64,000 nt of DNA. Origin: Sphaerisporangium album. GTDB lineage: Bacteria > Actinomycetota > Actinomycetes > Streptosporangiales > Streptosporangiaceae. Where the stretch lies: NCBI RefSeq assembly GCF_003323745.1, contig NZ_QOIL01000029.1, positions 1-64,000 of the forward strand. The letters are read 5' to 3'. How positions within the stretch are numbered: position 1 is the stretch's first letter; each line of letters starts with the position of its first letter. The translations under genes were made by a program, and so were the position numbers. Shown in pieces: positions 46,562 to 54,737 of the stretch. A model generated the notes under the pieces. It was given only the letters and a program-made list of their open reading frames with translations. It made no database searches and was not told where the DNA came from.

Positions 46562-47446
46562 GTGACCAGTCGAGCACTGGCCGTCACGCTCCTGGCCTTG
46601 TGCGGGCTGGGCGCTTCGGCCTGCGGGGCCGCGGCGGGCCAGGACGCCGCCGACGCCGGCTCCGCCCGCACCGCCGAGATCAGGAGCGCGTCCGCGCGGC
46701 CCGCGTCCACGGAGGTCCGCACGGCCGGCGAGGCGACCACCCATACGGCCGCCGAGGCGGCCGCCGCCGAGGCTCCGACGCCGGCCAAGCCCCTGGCCGG
46801 CAAGGTCATCGTGATCGATCCGGGCCACAACGGCGGCAACTACCGCCACCCGGAGATCATCAACAAGAACGTCAACGTCATCACCGAGTCCAAGCCCTGC
46901 GACACGACGGGCACCGCGACCGACGACGGCTACTCCGAGGCCGCCTTCACGTGGGACGTCGCCAAGCGCATGGTGAAGGTCCTGAAGGCCAAGGGCGCCA
47001 CCGTCAAGCTGACCCGCACGGACAACACCGGCGTCGGCCCGTGCATCACCCAGCGCGCCGCCATCGGGAACAAGGCGCACGCGAACGCGGCGGTCTCCGT
47101 CCACGCCGACGGCGCGCCGGCCTCGGCCAGGGGCTTCCACGTGATCATGCCGAAGAAGATCGGCGGCCCGGTCGACCCGGTGGTGGGCAAGTCCGCCAAG
47201 CTGGGCCTCGCGCTGCGTGACGCGTACAAGTCGGGCACCGGCATGCCGTACTCGACCTACATCGGCAAGAACGCGCTCGACTACCGCAGCGATCTGGGCG
47301 GCCTCAACCTGTCGACCGTCCCCAAGGTCTTCATCGAGACCGGCAACATGCGCAACCCGAGCGACGCCGCCAAGCTGAAGGACCCGGCCTTCCGCCAGCG
47401 CATCGCCGACTCCCTGGCCAAGGGCCTCCAGGACTACCTGGGCTGA
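46562..47446 (+). CDS. N-acetylmuramoyl-L-alanine amidase (Amidase_3), probable lipoprotein
   Basis: A zinc peptidoglycan amidase of 294 residues. GTG 46562 starts a signal peptide (MTSRALAVTLLALCGLGASAC) with a possible lipid-anchored Cys21; the lipobox is weak because Ala stands at -3. An Ala/Thr-rich linker runs to about residue 78. The catalytic domain has IDPGHNGG (zinc His89), SEAAFTWDVAKRM with the second ligand region, VSVHADGAPAS and the catalytic Glu in FIETGNMRNPSDA. AAGGGGAT lies before the start. Role in cell-wall turnover or division is inferred from the family. Confidence 0.88.
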   Translation: MTSRALAVTLLALCGLGASACGAAAGQDAADAGSARTAEIRSASARPASTEVRTAGEATTHTAAEAAAAEAPTPAKPLAGKVIVIDPGHNGGNYRHPEIINKNVNVITESKPCDTTGTATDDGYSEAAFTWDVAKRMVKVLKAKGATVKLTRTDNTGVGPCITQRAAIGNKAHANAAVSVHADGAPASARGFHVIMPKKIGGPVDPVVGKSAKLGLALRDAYKSGTGMPYSTYIGKNALDYRSDLGGLNLSTVPKVFIETGNMRNPSDAAKLKDPAFRQRIADSLAKGLQDYLG

Positions 47447-47535
47447 CCGCCACCAACCGAACCCCAGCCACCGCGAACAGCCCGCCCCGCAGACGTCGCG
47501 CGATCCATCTGGGGACTTTGGCATGATCTGTAGTT

Positions 47536-49227
47536 ATGAGTGACCTGATCCCGCGTCCTCGCGTCGTCGAAACGGCTTCCGGCTCGTTCGAGTTCCTCCC
47601 CCGGACCTCCGTATCGGGGCCGGCCGATCTCGTGGACGCGCTGCGGGTGGCGCTGGCCGTACTCGACCTCGGGCACGCCGATCCAAGGCCCGCGACTTCC
47701 CCGGCGGTCGCGGAGGCAGGCACAGAGGGGCTCTCAGAGACACGTACCGGGCCGATCACCGTCGAGATGGACGAATCCCTCGGCGTCGAGGGATACGCCC
47801 TCACAGTGACTCCTGAGGCCGTACAGATCGTCGCGGGGGGCGCGGCGGGCGCGCTGTACGCCGGGCAGACCCTGCGGCAGATGCTGCCGGCGGAGGCGTT
47901 CCGGTCCGTGGCCGTCCCAGGCGTGCGGTGGACCGTCCCGTGCGGGCGGGTGGAGGACTCGCCCCGGTTCGCATGGCGGGGCGCCCACCTCGACGTGTCC
48001 CGACATTTCATGCCAAAGCGTGAAGTGCTCCGCATGATCGACCTGCTTGCCGCGCACAAGCTGAACCGCCTCCACCTCCACCTGGCCGACGACCAGGGCT
48101 GGCGCGTCGAGAGCCGGGCGTACCCGCTGCTCCACGAGGTCGGCTCCCACCGGGCGCGCACCACGACCAAGCCCTTCCGCGGCGAGTCCGCGTTCGACGA
48201 CACCCCGCACGGCGGCTACTACACCCTGGCCGACCTCGGCGAGATCGCCGCCTACGCCCGCACCCGCGCGGTCACGCTGGTGCCCGAGATCGACGTGCCC
48301 GGCCACGCCTCGGCCGTCCTCGCGGCGTACCCGCACCTCGGCGCCGACCCCTCCCAGCGCCACGACGTGCTGGACCGCTGGGGCATCTCCCCCGCGATCC
48401 TCTCCCCGCTGCCGGAAACGGTCGACTTCCTCGCCACGGTGTTGGCGGAGATCATCGAGGCGATCGGCTCCGTGCCGTACTTCCACATCGGCGGGGACGA
48501 GTGCGTGCTCGACGCCTGGGCGTCCTCCGCCGAGATCACCGCCTACCAGCGCTCGCTGGGGCTGGACGCCCCCTCCGACCTGCACGCCTGGTTCCTGCGC
48601 GCGCTGGCCGACGTGCTGGCCGGGCTCGGCTCGCGCGCGGTGGTCTGGGACGAGGCGTTCGTCAGCGGCCGGCTCCGTCAGGACACGATCGTCATGCCCT
48701 GGCGCGGCGTCGAGGTCGGCCGCCAGGCCGCGGCGGCGGGCCACGACATCGTGGCGACCTCGGTCTTCCCCCTGTACTTCGACTACGCCGAGTCGTCCTC
48801 CCCCGAGGAGCCGGCGGCGATCGGCGACACGATCACGCTGGACGACGTCACCGCGTTCACGCCCGCGCCGCCGTCCTTCCGCCCGGAGGAGTCCGCGCAC
48901 GTGCTCGGCGCGCAGTTCCAGCTCTGGACCGAGCGCATCCCCGACGCCCGCACGCTGGACTACCGCGCCTGGCCCCGCGGCTGCGCGGTCGCCCAGATCA
49001 CCTGGTCCGGCGACGCCGACGGCTTCGCGTCCGCGCTACCGGCCCACCTCCGCCGCCTGGACGCCTACGGCGTCGAGTACCGCCCCCTCACCGGCCCCCT
49101 CCCCTGGCAACGCGGCGGCACCGGCGACCGCATGCACCAGCCCGGCAAGGTCCAGGTCCGCGACGTCATGCGCCACCTCGAAGAACTGACCCAAGAGGCA
49201 GACTCCACCCGCCCCAGCCTCAGCTAG
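47536..49227 (+). CDS. Beta-N-acetylhexosaminidase, GH20
   Basis: Releases terminal GlcNAc or GalNAc. The 563-residue protein has an N-terminal GH20b-type domain (about 1-135) and a TIM barrel starting FAWRGAHLDVSRHFMPKREVLRMIDLLAAHKLNRLHLHLADDQGWR. The catalytic pair is Asp321-Glu322 in HIGGDE. There is no signal peptide, so it is likely cytosolic and acts on imported chito-oligosaccharides or recycled wall sugars. It follows the amidase gene by 89 bases; a wall-recycling link is a guess. Confidence 0.92.
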   Translation: MSDLIPRPRVVETASGSFEFLPRTSVSGPADLVDALRVALAVLDLGHADPRPATSPAVAEAGTEGLSETRTGPITVEMDESLGVEGYALTVTPEAVQIVAGGAAGALYAGQTLRQMLPAEAFRSVAVPGVRWTVPCGRVEDSPRFAWRGAHLDVSRHFMPKREVLRMIDLLAAHKLNRLHLHLADDQGWRVESRAYPLLHEVGSHRARTTTKPFRGESAFDDTPHGGYYTLADLGEIAAYARTRAVTLVPEIDVPGHASAVLAAYPHLGADPSQRHDVLDRWGISPAILSPLPETVDFLATVLAEIIEAIGSVPYFHIGGDECVLDAWASSAEITAYQRSLGLDAPSDLHAWFLRALADVLAGLGSRAVVWDEAFVSGRLRQDTIVMPWRGVEVGRQAAAAGHDIVATSVFPLYFDYAESSSPEEPAAIGDTITLDDVTAFTPAPPSFRPEESAHVLGAQFQLWTERIPDARTLDYRAWPRGCAVAQITWSGDADGFASALPAHLRRLDAYGVEYRPLTGPLPWQRGGTGDRMHQPGKVQVRDVMRHLEELTQEADSTRPSLS

Positions 49228-49372
49228 CCCTTACTGAGGCACCGCCACACCCAGAAACGTCCTCGCTCAGCTCGGGCTGTTCTTCCAGGCTGAAGCATGG
49301 CTGAGCACCTGCTCGATGGCCAACTCACACCTGCAGATCCAGAGATGGCGGCCCGGTGGCCTCTCAGGGAGT

Positions 49373-49921
49373 TCACGCCTCGTCGGGAAAGCGGCCGTTC
49401 TGCTTGGCCCAGATGAGGAACCCACCGGGGCCGAAGGGAAGACGGTACTCGCTGGAAAGAAGATCATCGGCCAGCGCGCTTACGAGGGCGAGGGTCAGCA
49501 GTCCGTTGTCGACGGCATCGCACAGCAGGGCCAGGGTCGGACGGTACGTGATCTTGTAAGTCTCCGCGGCCTTGCGGGCGGCGCCGTCATCCACGACGGC
49601 CACACCGTTCAGTGTGTGCGCGAGCGCGAGGACACCCGCCTCGCCTCGATTGCGATCTCCTCTTACAAGCAGTTCCGAGAATCGTCCGAAGGCGACCATC
49701 TCTTCAGGACTGCACAACTCCCGGTGCTCGATCCAGTTCGCCGTCAACGCGGGCGCGATCCGGCTGTCGCGGTTCTTCCCCTGCTCCAGTTCGTCTACGA
49801 CCACGTCGGGGATCACGGCCCGGCGGTCGCCGACCACGGCCTTCAGCACGCCGAGCCAGTTGTTGATGGCGAAATGGCTGAGCGGGCCCGTGTCGAAAAC
49901 CAGTACCTGAGAAGCGTCCAT
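49373..49921 (-). CDS. PIN-domain nuclease-like protein, probable toxin of an XRE-ImmA/PIN pair
   Basis: A 182-residue protein with PIN features: VLVFDTGPLSHF with Asp10, VVVDELEQG with Asp43/Glu44, RGEAGVLALA with Glu94, and VAVVDDGAARKAAE with Asp111/Asp112. These give the usual cluster of acidic metal ligands of PIN ribonucleases. The ATG is separated from the stop of the XRE-ImmA gene by only three bases (TAG-CCG-ATG), so translation must be coupled. Third codon positions are less strictly G/C than in flanking genes, a sign of acquisition. RNA cleavage and toxicity are inferred. Confidence 0.78.
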   Translation of the reverse strand: MDASQVLVFDTGPLSHFAINNWLGVLKAVVGDRRAVIPDVVVDELEQGKNRDSRIAPALTANWIEHRELCSPEEMVAFGRFSELLVRGDRNRGEAGVLALAHTLNGVAVVDDGAARKAAETYKITYRPTLALLCDAVDNGLLTLALVSALADDLLSSEYRLPFGPGGFLIWAKQNGRFPDEA

Positions 49922-49924
49922 CGG

Positions 49925-51040
49925 CTAGGAGACAAACTTCCAGATTGCGCTCTCCGGGAGTGGGTCGAGTGCCGGGAGATCGTCTTCGCACCAAGTATCC
50001 ACGAGCAGGTCCATCGCACGGGCTGCGGAGATGGTGGTGCTCCGGTAGAGCCGCAGCACCGACTCCACGTACCGCTTCGCGAGGTGCGGAGGAGTGAGCT
50101 CTTCGGCGACGACCAGGTTGAACTCGACGATGTCGGCCTTGGTAGTGCGAACCGCGCGGATGTCGTGGGCGTTCGACGGGCTCACCAGATCGAGTTCCAG
50201 CAATCGGCGCGCCAGCGTGGACATGTCGACCTGGTACCAGCTGCCAATCTTCACTGCCGCCGCGCGCAGGTTCGCCTTCGCGTTGGCCGCGCTCCAAGCA
50301 GCTTTCAATCCCTGAGGCGGCAGCAGAAGGGCGCGGGCGAACCGATCGAGCCGTGATTCCCACGCTTCGTCCCCGTCGCGCTCGGCGACACGCCAGTCGA
50401 CGGTGTACTCGTCGGCGAACAGGTAGTGCCCCAGCTCATGGGCCAGGGCGAGACGGCGGCGTCCGACCCGGAGATTGCCGTTGACGAGGGCCACGCCTCC
50501 CGTCCTCAGGAGCAGGGACGCGGCGTCGGCCGCCTCGGGGCCGAGGTCGATGCTGAAGGGGAGCAGTCCGATCTCGGAGGCGCGAATGGACAGACCGGCG
50601 CATGGTTCGCCGGTATTGAGCCCGATCAGCTTGCGGGCCTCCTGAGCCGCGAGTTCCGCGGCGGCCGCCGAGTCCGGGCGCGGGAGTTGCCGGGACTCAA
50701 GGCGTAGCTTGTCATCATGGCCGACCGTGAACTCGACGTTGCGGGCCAGATGTTCGACCAACCTGTCGATCTGGGGGCTCACCGCGCCGGGATCCTGGAG
50801 GTTGCGATGAGAGACGATCGCGGCCGGCGCTTCCTTGATGAACCACTCGATCCGCTCCCCGAGCGTGTCAGCGATACGAGACAGCTCCAGCGCGGTGACA
50901 CGCCGCGAGCCGCTCTCGATCTTCGCGAGCGCGGAACGGTCGATGGAGATCGCCGCCGCGAGCTGAGCCTGCGTCAGCCCCACGCGGTGCCGGGCATCGG
51001 TGATGCGCCGCCCGATCCGGTCGCTCTCCTCTACCGCCAC
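49925..51040 (-). CDS. XRE-family HTH regulator fused to an ImmA/IrrE metallopeptidase domain
   Basis: A 371-residue protein. The HTH covers about residues 8-65 (GLTQAQLAAAISIDRSALAKIESGSRRVTALEL). The peptidase domain covers about 130-260 with HELGH (His201, Glu202, His205) and the downstream helix WESRLDRFARALLLPPQG, whose Glu228 fits the third zinc ligand. A helical C-terminal region follows. The layout is that of single-chain phage or ICE-type repressor-proteases, which may act as antitoxin for the PIN protein encoded just downstream. GTG 51040 stands 7 bases after a -10 element, so the mRNA is probably leaderless. Confidence 0.85.
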   Translation of the reverse strand: MAVEESDRIGRRITDARHRVGLTQAQLAAAISIDRSALAKIESGSRRVTALELSRIADTLGERIEWFIKEAPAAIVSHRNLQDPGAVSPQIDRLVEHLARNVEFTVGHDDKLRLESRQLPRPDSAAAAELAAQEARKLIGLNTGEPCAGLSIRASEIGLLPFSIDLGPEAADAASLLLRTGGVALVNGNLRVGRRRLALAHELGHYLFADEYTVDWRVAERDGDEAWESRLDRFARALLLPPQGLKAAWSAANAKANLRAAAVKIGSWYQVDMSTLARRLLELDLVSPSNAHDIRAVRTTKADIVEFNLVVAEELTPPHLAKRYVESVLRLYRSTTISAARAMDLLVDTWCEDDLPALDPLPESAIWKFVS

Positions 51041-51047
51041 GCGTGCG

Positions 51048-51077
51048 ATTCTAGAACAATGCGTTGGCCTAACTCAA
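51048..51077 (-). promoter_or_regulatory. Promoter of the XRE-ImmA/PIN operon (leaderless)
   Basis: On the - strand, TTGAGT (51072-51077) and TAGAAT (51048-51053) are spaced 18 bases apart, close to the sigma-70/HrdB consensus. The -10 is followed by 7 bases and then the GTG start codon, as in purF of this window. Confidence 0.65.
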
Positions 51078-51183
51078 CGTCCCTACCGTGTACAACCTGG
51101 TCAGGGGCATATTCGCCTGATTCGCGCAGATCACCATTCATCAGTTTCGGTCGGTACTACGAACATGGCGGAATGATCGCACC

Positions 51184-51310
51184 CCCGGCGACAAGCGCTT
51201 TCCCGATCTGGCGGATGCCCACTGCTTCACCTATGTCCGCGACCTGACCCCCGAGCAGCTGGTGACCCGGCTTGGCGTCCGGGCCGAAGACTGCTTTCGC
51301 ACGACGCTCG
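51184..51310 (+). pseudogene. Remnant of a DUF6461 gene
   Basis: A reading frame without a start gives PGDKRFPDLADAHCF-TYVRDLTPEQLVTRLGVRAEDCF, which resembles the N-terminal part of actinobacterial DUF6461 proteins. The frame then runs into unrelated sequence. No ATG or GTG precedes the fragment in frame, and the rest of the domain is missing, so it is a truncated relic. Confidence 0.5.
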
Positions 51311-52003
51311 GCGAGGGCGACGTACAGAGCGGCCGTCCGTCGTCTCGGCGTGAGTGCCGCGACGCTGAACAAACGCTTCCGGGGCGACGAGGACTTCCGT
51401 TCCACAGCCCGCCGAACGCGGCGATGGTGGCTGATGGGCCCGCTTCCGACACCAGTTGGCATGCCACCGTTGATCGCTTCTGGGGTGACGTTAGATCAGG
51501 CGGCCGCTCAGGTCGGCAGGTCTCCGGTCACCGTTCGCACGCATCTGCGTCGGTTCGCTCGTTTACGCGACGCCGTGAACGCCGCGCTGCAGTCAGCGGG
51601 CAGGAGAGAACTTCGGTTGCCACCCGGGCCTGGGCCTTCGGTCGACGCCATGGCCGATCTTGAGAGGGAGAATCCGGGGCCGATCCGGCTGGCGTGGCAT
51701 CTCGTAGACACCGGCATTCTCGCGGTTCCACTGGTCGAAGATCTTGTCCAGCGGAAGGCCACGGTCCGGCAGTGGGCCAAGATCCTCGGCCTTCCGGTCG
51801 AACCACGTGACGGCGGCCTGGTGGTCACGGTGATCAGGCACGGCGTGCGTGTCCGTATCTCGACATCGGTGGAGACGTGCCATCCGGCAGGAACTCACGC
51901 ATCCGAAACTCGGTGGGAGCCGCCAGGCGGGGCATCAAGGTTTGCGCGGGCGAGGAGGTGGTCCGCGTCAGTACGTCCCGCGTTGTCGCGGTCTGGTCGG
52001 TAG
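51272..52003 (+). pseudogene. Decayed or atypical gene with helix-turn-helix-like segments
   Basis: An open frame of about 240 codons. It has two HTH-like stretches, RAAVRRLGVSAATLNKRF and TLDQAAAQVGRSPVTVRTHL, followed by NPGPIRLAWHLVDTGILAV and a C-terminus (from about 51880) whose composition looks out of frame. The usable starts are a TTG at 51272 and a GTG at 51350 that falls inside the first HTH. Most likely a disrupted regulator that abuts the DUF6461 remnant; a short functional gene cannot be excluded. Confidence 0.4.
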
Positions 52004-52064
52004 TGGTCCGGAGGGGACGCGGGGGTGGCATGCTAGGCGGACGGCGATCAGGAGGAGATCCAGG

Positions 52065-52364
52065 ATGAGCCACCCGCTCGACACGCAGGCCGCGGCGCGG
52101 CGCACCCCACTGAGTGCGGAGGAGAAAGTCCGGGCCGAGGTGAACTTCGTCCCGCTCGTCGCCCAGCATCTTGTCGAGAGCGGGCGGTTCAGGGTGACCG
52201 CCGACACTCCGGAGATGGTGGAACTCTTCCAGCGGGTCGCCCACAGGGTGAGCGCCACGCTCCAGCGACCTGTGGTCAGCTACGCCAACGGCAGAGACAT
52301 CGTGATCACCTTCGGCCAGGAGCAGGCCCTCGGCCAGGAGAGGGCCCCTGGCCTCACCTCCTGA
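52065..52364 (+). CDS. Small hypothetical protein
   Basis: A 99-residue protein (MSHPLDTQAAARRTPLSAEE ... VVSYANGRDIVITFGQEQALGQE). GGAGGAG lies 8 bases upstream of the ATG. The middle (VTADTPEMVELFQRVAHRVSATLQRPVVSYANGRDIV) looks like a compact alpha/beta unit. I do not recognise the family. It lies in the accessory island and converges on the broken sigma-factor gene. Confidence 0.55.
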   Translation: MSHPLDTQAAARRTPLSAEEKVRAEVNFVPLVAQHLVESGRFRVTADTPEMVELFQRVAHRVSATLQRPVVSYANGRDIVITFGQEQALGQERAPGLTS

Positions 52365-52385
52365 GGCGCCCGCTCACCCCAAGGG

Positions 52386-52805
52386 TTATCGCCTGGCGCC
52401 CTCCATGGAGCCGAACGCTCCCAGCCGGTGGCCGGCTCCGCTGGAGCCTTGGTGAACCCTTCCGCCCCTCGCCGCCCGTAGCGCGGGCCCGATCCGCTCA
52501 TGGTCTTCGGTGAGGAACGTGTCAGGCGCGATCTCCGCCGCCCTGGCGTACTCGGTTCGCAGGCGATCTGTCACCGATCGGCGGGCGATGGTGAACAGCC
52601 AGGGTGTGAATCGGCCGGGTGCCCGGAGCCCGGGCAGGCCGCGGATCACGGCCGGCCAGATCTCCTGGCTCACGTCGTCGGCCCGTTCGGCATCCAGCAT
52701 GCGCCGCACGTACGTCCACAGCGGCACCCTCCAGCGAGCCACCAGTTCGGCCAGCTCCGTCCGCTCGCCCAACTGGGCACGTACCACCAGCAGTTCATCG
52801 GTCAT
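52386..52805 (-). pseudogene. ECF sigma factor lacking region 4
   Basis: The first ~100 residues are a good ECF sigma region 2: TELAELVARWRVPLWTYVRRMLDAERADDVSQEIW is the core- and -10-binding part. After DTFLTEDHERIG the frame continues with a Gly/Arg-rich stretch with no region-4 HTH and stops at 139 residues. Region 4 is needed for -35 recognition, so this is a truncated or frameshifted gene. A start at 52820 (MTEDAM) is also possible. Confidence 0.6.
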
Positions 52806-52943
52806 CGCGTCCTCCGTCACCCTGCACAGTCGGAGGGGAGGGGGATGGGGTTAACGGATGCCGAAAGTCGCGCACGCGCCGAAGTGAGAGGCCGACGGCA
52901 CGCAGCCGGCGTCTGGAGTGAAGGGAGCCGGGTTCGAAGGAGG

Positions 52944-53147
52944 TCAGGCCACCTCGTAGCCGACTTCGGCTATCGCGGCGCGGATGGCCTCGTCGTCCAG
53001 AGGGGCGGTGCCGGAGACCTCGACGCGGCCCGTCGGGAGGTCGACGTCCACGGTCGTGACACCGGGGACCTCGCCGACCTCCTCCTTGACCGAGCGGACG
53101 CAGTGGTCGCAGGTCATTCCGGTGACGGTGTACGTGCTGGTGGTCAT
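52944..53147 (-). CDS. Heavy-metal-associated (CopZ-like) copper chaperone
   Basis: A 67-residue HMA-fold protein with the metal site MTCDHC (Cys13, Cys16) in a ferredoxin-like beta-alpha-beta-beta-alpha-beta domain, ending AIRAAIAEVGYEV. It binds Cu(I) and passes it to a P-type ATPase, which is not in this window. ATG 53147. A CsoR-like near-palindrome lies upstream, so copper-responsive control is likely. Confidence 0.88.
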   Translation of the reverse strand: MTTSTYTVTGMTCDHCVRSVKEEVGEVPGVTTVDVDLPTGRVEVSGTAPLDDEAIRAAIAEVGYEVA

Positions 53148-53168
53148 TCGCCCATCCTTCCGGCCCAA

Positions 53169-53186
53169 GGTACCTAGCCAGGGTAT
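53169..53186 (-). promoter_or_regulatory. CsoR-like operator upstream of the copper chaperone
   Basis: On the - strand the 18 bases 53169-53186 begin ATACCC and end AGGTACC around a central TGGCT, close to the ATACCC-N5-GGGTAT pattern of actinobacterial copper repressor sites. It sits 22 bases before the start codon, in the 52-bp gap after pyrD. Confidence 0.45.
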
Positions 53187-53199
53187 GGTACGACGGCCG

Positions 53200-54273
53200 T
53201 CAATCGGCGACGCGGCCGACCAGGTCCTGCACCGACTTGTACCCGTGGCGCCGCAGCCGCCGCGACAGGCCTCGGTTGATGCGCCACGCCCACAGGGGCC
53301 CCTCGTAGATCAGCCCGGTGTACCCCTGGACCAGCGTGGCGCCCGCCAGCAGGCGCTCCCACACGTCGTCGACGTCCTCGACGCCCCCGACCGACACGAG
53401 GGCGACGCGGTCGCCCACGCGGGCGCGCAGCCGTCTCAGGACCTCCAGCGAGCGGGCCTTCAGCGGCCGCCCGGACAGGCCGCCGGTCTGGGCGGCCCCC
53501 GCGGCCTCGGCCTTGGACAGGCCCTGCCTGCCGATGGTGGTGTTGGTCGCGATGATCCCCGCCAGCCCGAGCTCGACCGCCAGGTCCGCGACGGCGTCGA
53601 CGTCCTCGTCTGCCAGGTCAGGGGCGATCTTCACGAGCAGCGGGGTGCGCCCGGCCGCCTGGAGCACTTCCTTCAGCAGGGGCCTGAGCAGCTCGACGGC
53701 CTGAAGGTCGCGAAGCCCCGGCGTGTTGGGAGAGCTGACGTTCACGACCAGGTAGTCGGCCAGAGGGGCGAGCTTGCGCGCGCCCGCGACGTAGTCCCGT
53801 ACGGCCAGCTCCTCCGGAATGACCTTGGTCTTGCCGATGTTCACGCCGACGACCGCGGGCACGCTCCGGGGACGGCGCAGCCGGCGAGCGGCCTGGTCGG
53901 CTCCCTGGTTGTTGAAGCCCATGCGGTTGACGATCGCGTGGTCGGTCACCAGCCGGAACAGCCGGGGCCGGGGGTTGCCCGGCTGGGCGTGCGCGGTGAT
54001 CGTGCCCACCTCGACATGCCCGAAGCCGAACGCGGCCAGCGCCTCCACGCAGCCCGCGTCCTTGTCGAACCCGGCCGCGAGCCCGAAGGGGCTGGGGAAA
54101 TGGACGCCGAATGCCTTCACCCGCAGCGCCTCGTCCCGCGGCGCCAGCCATTGGTACAGGCGCCGCTTGGCCACGGGCGCGACCGAGAGCACCCGGAGCG
54201 CGCGGATGGTCACGTGATGCACGGTCTCGGCGTCGAAGCGGCGGAGCACCTGTGCGAAGAGCAGTCGATACAT
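53200..54273 (-). CDS. pyrD: Dihydroorotate dehydrogenase (quinone), class 2
   Basis: Oxidises dihydroorotate to orotate in pyrimidine synthesis, passing electrons to menaquinone. The protein is 357 residues. The N-terminal helices (MYRLLFAQVLRRFDAETVHHVTI) form the quinone/membrane contact typical of class 2. Also present are FGLAAGFDKDAGCVEAL, NRMGFNNQG and the catalytic-serine region VNVSSPNTPGLRDLQ; class 2 uses Ser where class 1 uses Cys. The FMN-phosphate end motif is VSVGGVEDVDDVWERLLAGATLVQGYTGLIYEG. It lies 21 bases after the STAS gene. Confidence 0.94.
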   Translation of the reverse strand: MYRLLFAQVLRRFDAETVHHVTIRALRVLSVAPVAKRRLYQWLAPRDEALRVKAFGVHFPSPFGLAAGFDKDAGCVEALAAFGFGHVEVGTITAHAQPGNPRPRLFRLVTDHAIVNRMGFNNQGADQAARRLRRPRSVPAVVGVNIGKTKVIPEELAVRDYVAGARKLAPLADYLVVNVSSPNTPGLRDLQAVELLRPLLKEVLQAAGRTPLLVKIAPDLADEDVDAVADLAVELGLAGIIATNTTIGRQGLSKAEAAGAAQTGGLSGRPLKARSLEVLRRLRARVGDRVALVSVGGVEDVDDVWERLLAGATLVQGYTGLIYEGPLWAWRINRGLSRRLRRHGYKSVQDLVGRVAD

Positions 54274-54294
54274 TACGGATCAGCGTAGCCGGGA

Positions 54295-54723
54295 TCAGTT
54301 GGGGCTCTGCGCGAGGTCCGGGCACATGTGCCGCAGGCGGGTGATGCGCCAGCTCGCCTGCGCGACGTCGCCGGCGTCCTCGTCGTGGACGATCGGCAGC
54401 CCGTGGTCGAACTCCAGGAGCCTGAGCAGGCGCAGCACCCGCGCGGACGGCCGGACGATCGTGAACGTGCCCCCGTGCCCGCGTACGCAGAGGTCCAGCC
54501 AGCGCAACATGCGGGCACCCGAGCAGTCGAGGAACGTGACATCGGCCAGGTCGAGGTCGACGTGGAGGGGGTGGGCGGGGGCATGGTGGCCGGCACGGTG
54601 GCGGGCGAGCAGCACGGGCAGGTGGCGGCGCAACTCGGCGGCGCCCTCGACGTCGAGGTCGCCGTGCAGAGTCACCCTCATCGCCCCGTCCGCCGGGGGA
54701 CGGTACGGCGTCACCATGATCAC
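54295..54723 (-). CDS. STAS-domain protein (anti-sigma factor antagonist type)
   Basis: A 142-residue protein with a STAS fold: MRVTLHGDLDVEGAAELRRHLPVLL, then VDLDLADVTFLDCSGARMLRWLDL, where the serine of DCSGA matches the phosphorylation site of SpoIIAA/RsbV-type proteins. A variable C-terminal extension follows. Such proteins release sigma factors by binding RsbW-like kinases, possibly including the ATPase at 19.9 kb. Start GTG 54723 or ATG 54717. It lies 14 bases after the GAF-ANTAR gene and 21 before pyrD. Confidence 0.85.
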   Translation of the reverse strand: MIMVTPYRPPADGAMRVTLHGDLDVEGAAELRRHLPVLLARHRAGHHAPAHPLHVDLDLADVTFLDCSGARMLRWLDLCVRGHGGTFTIVRPSARVLRLLRLLEFDHGLPIVHDEDAGDVAQASWRITRLRHMCPDLAQSPN

Positions 54724-54737
54724 GATCGGCCGGTCCT

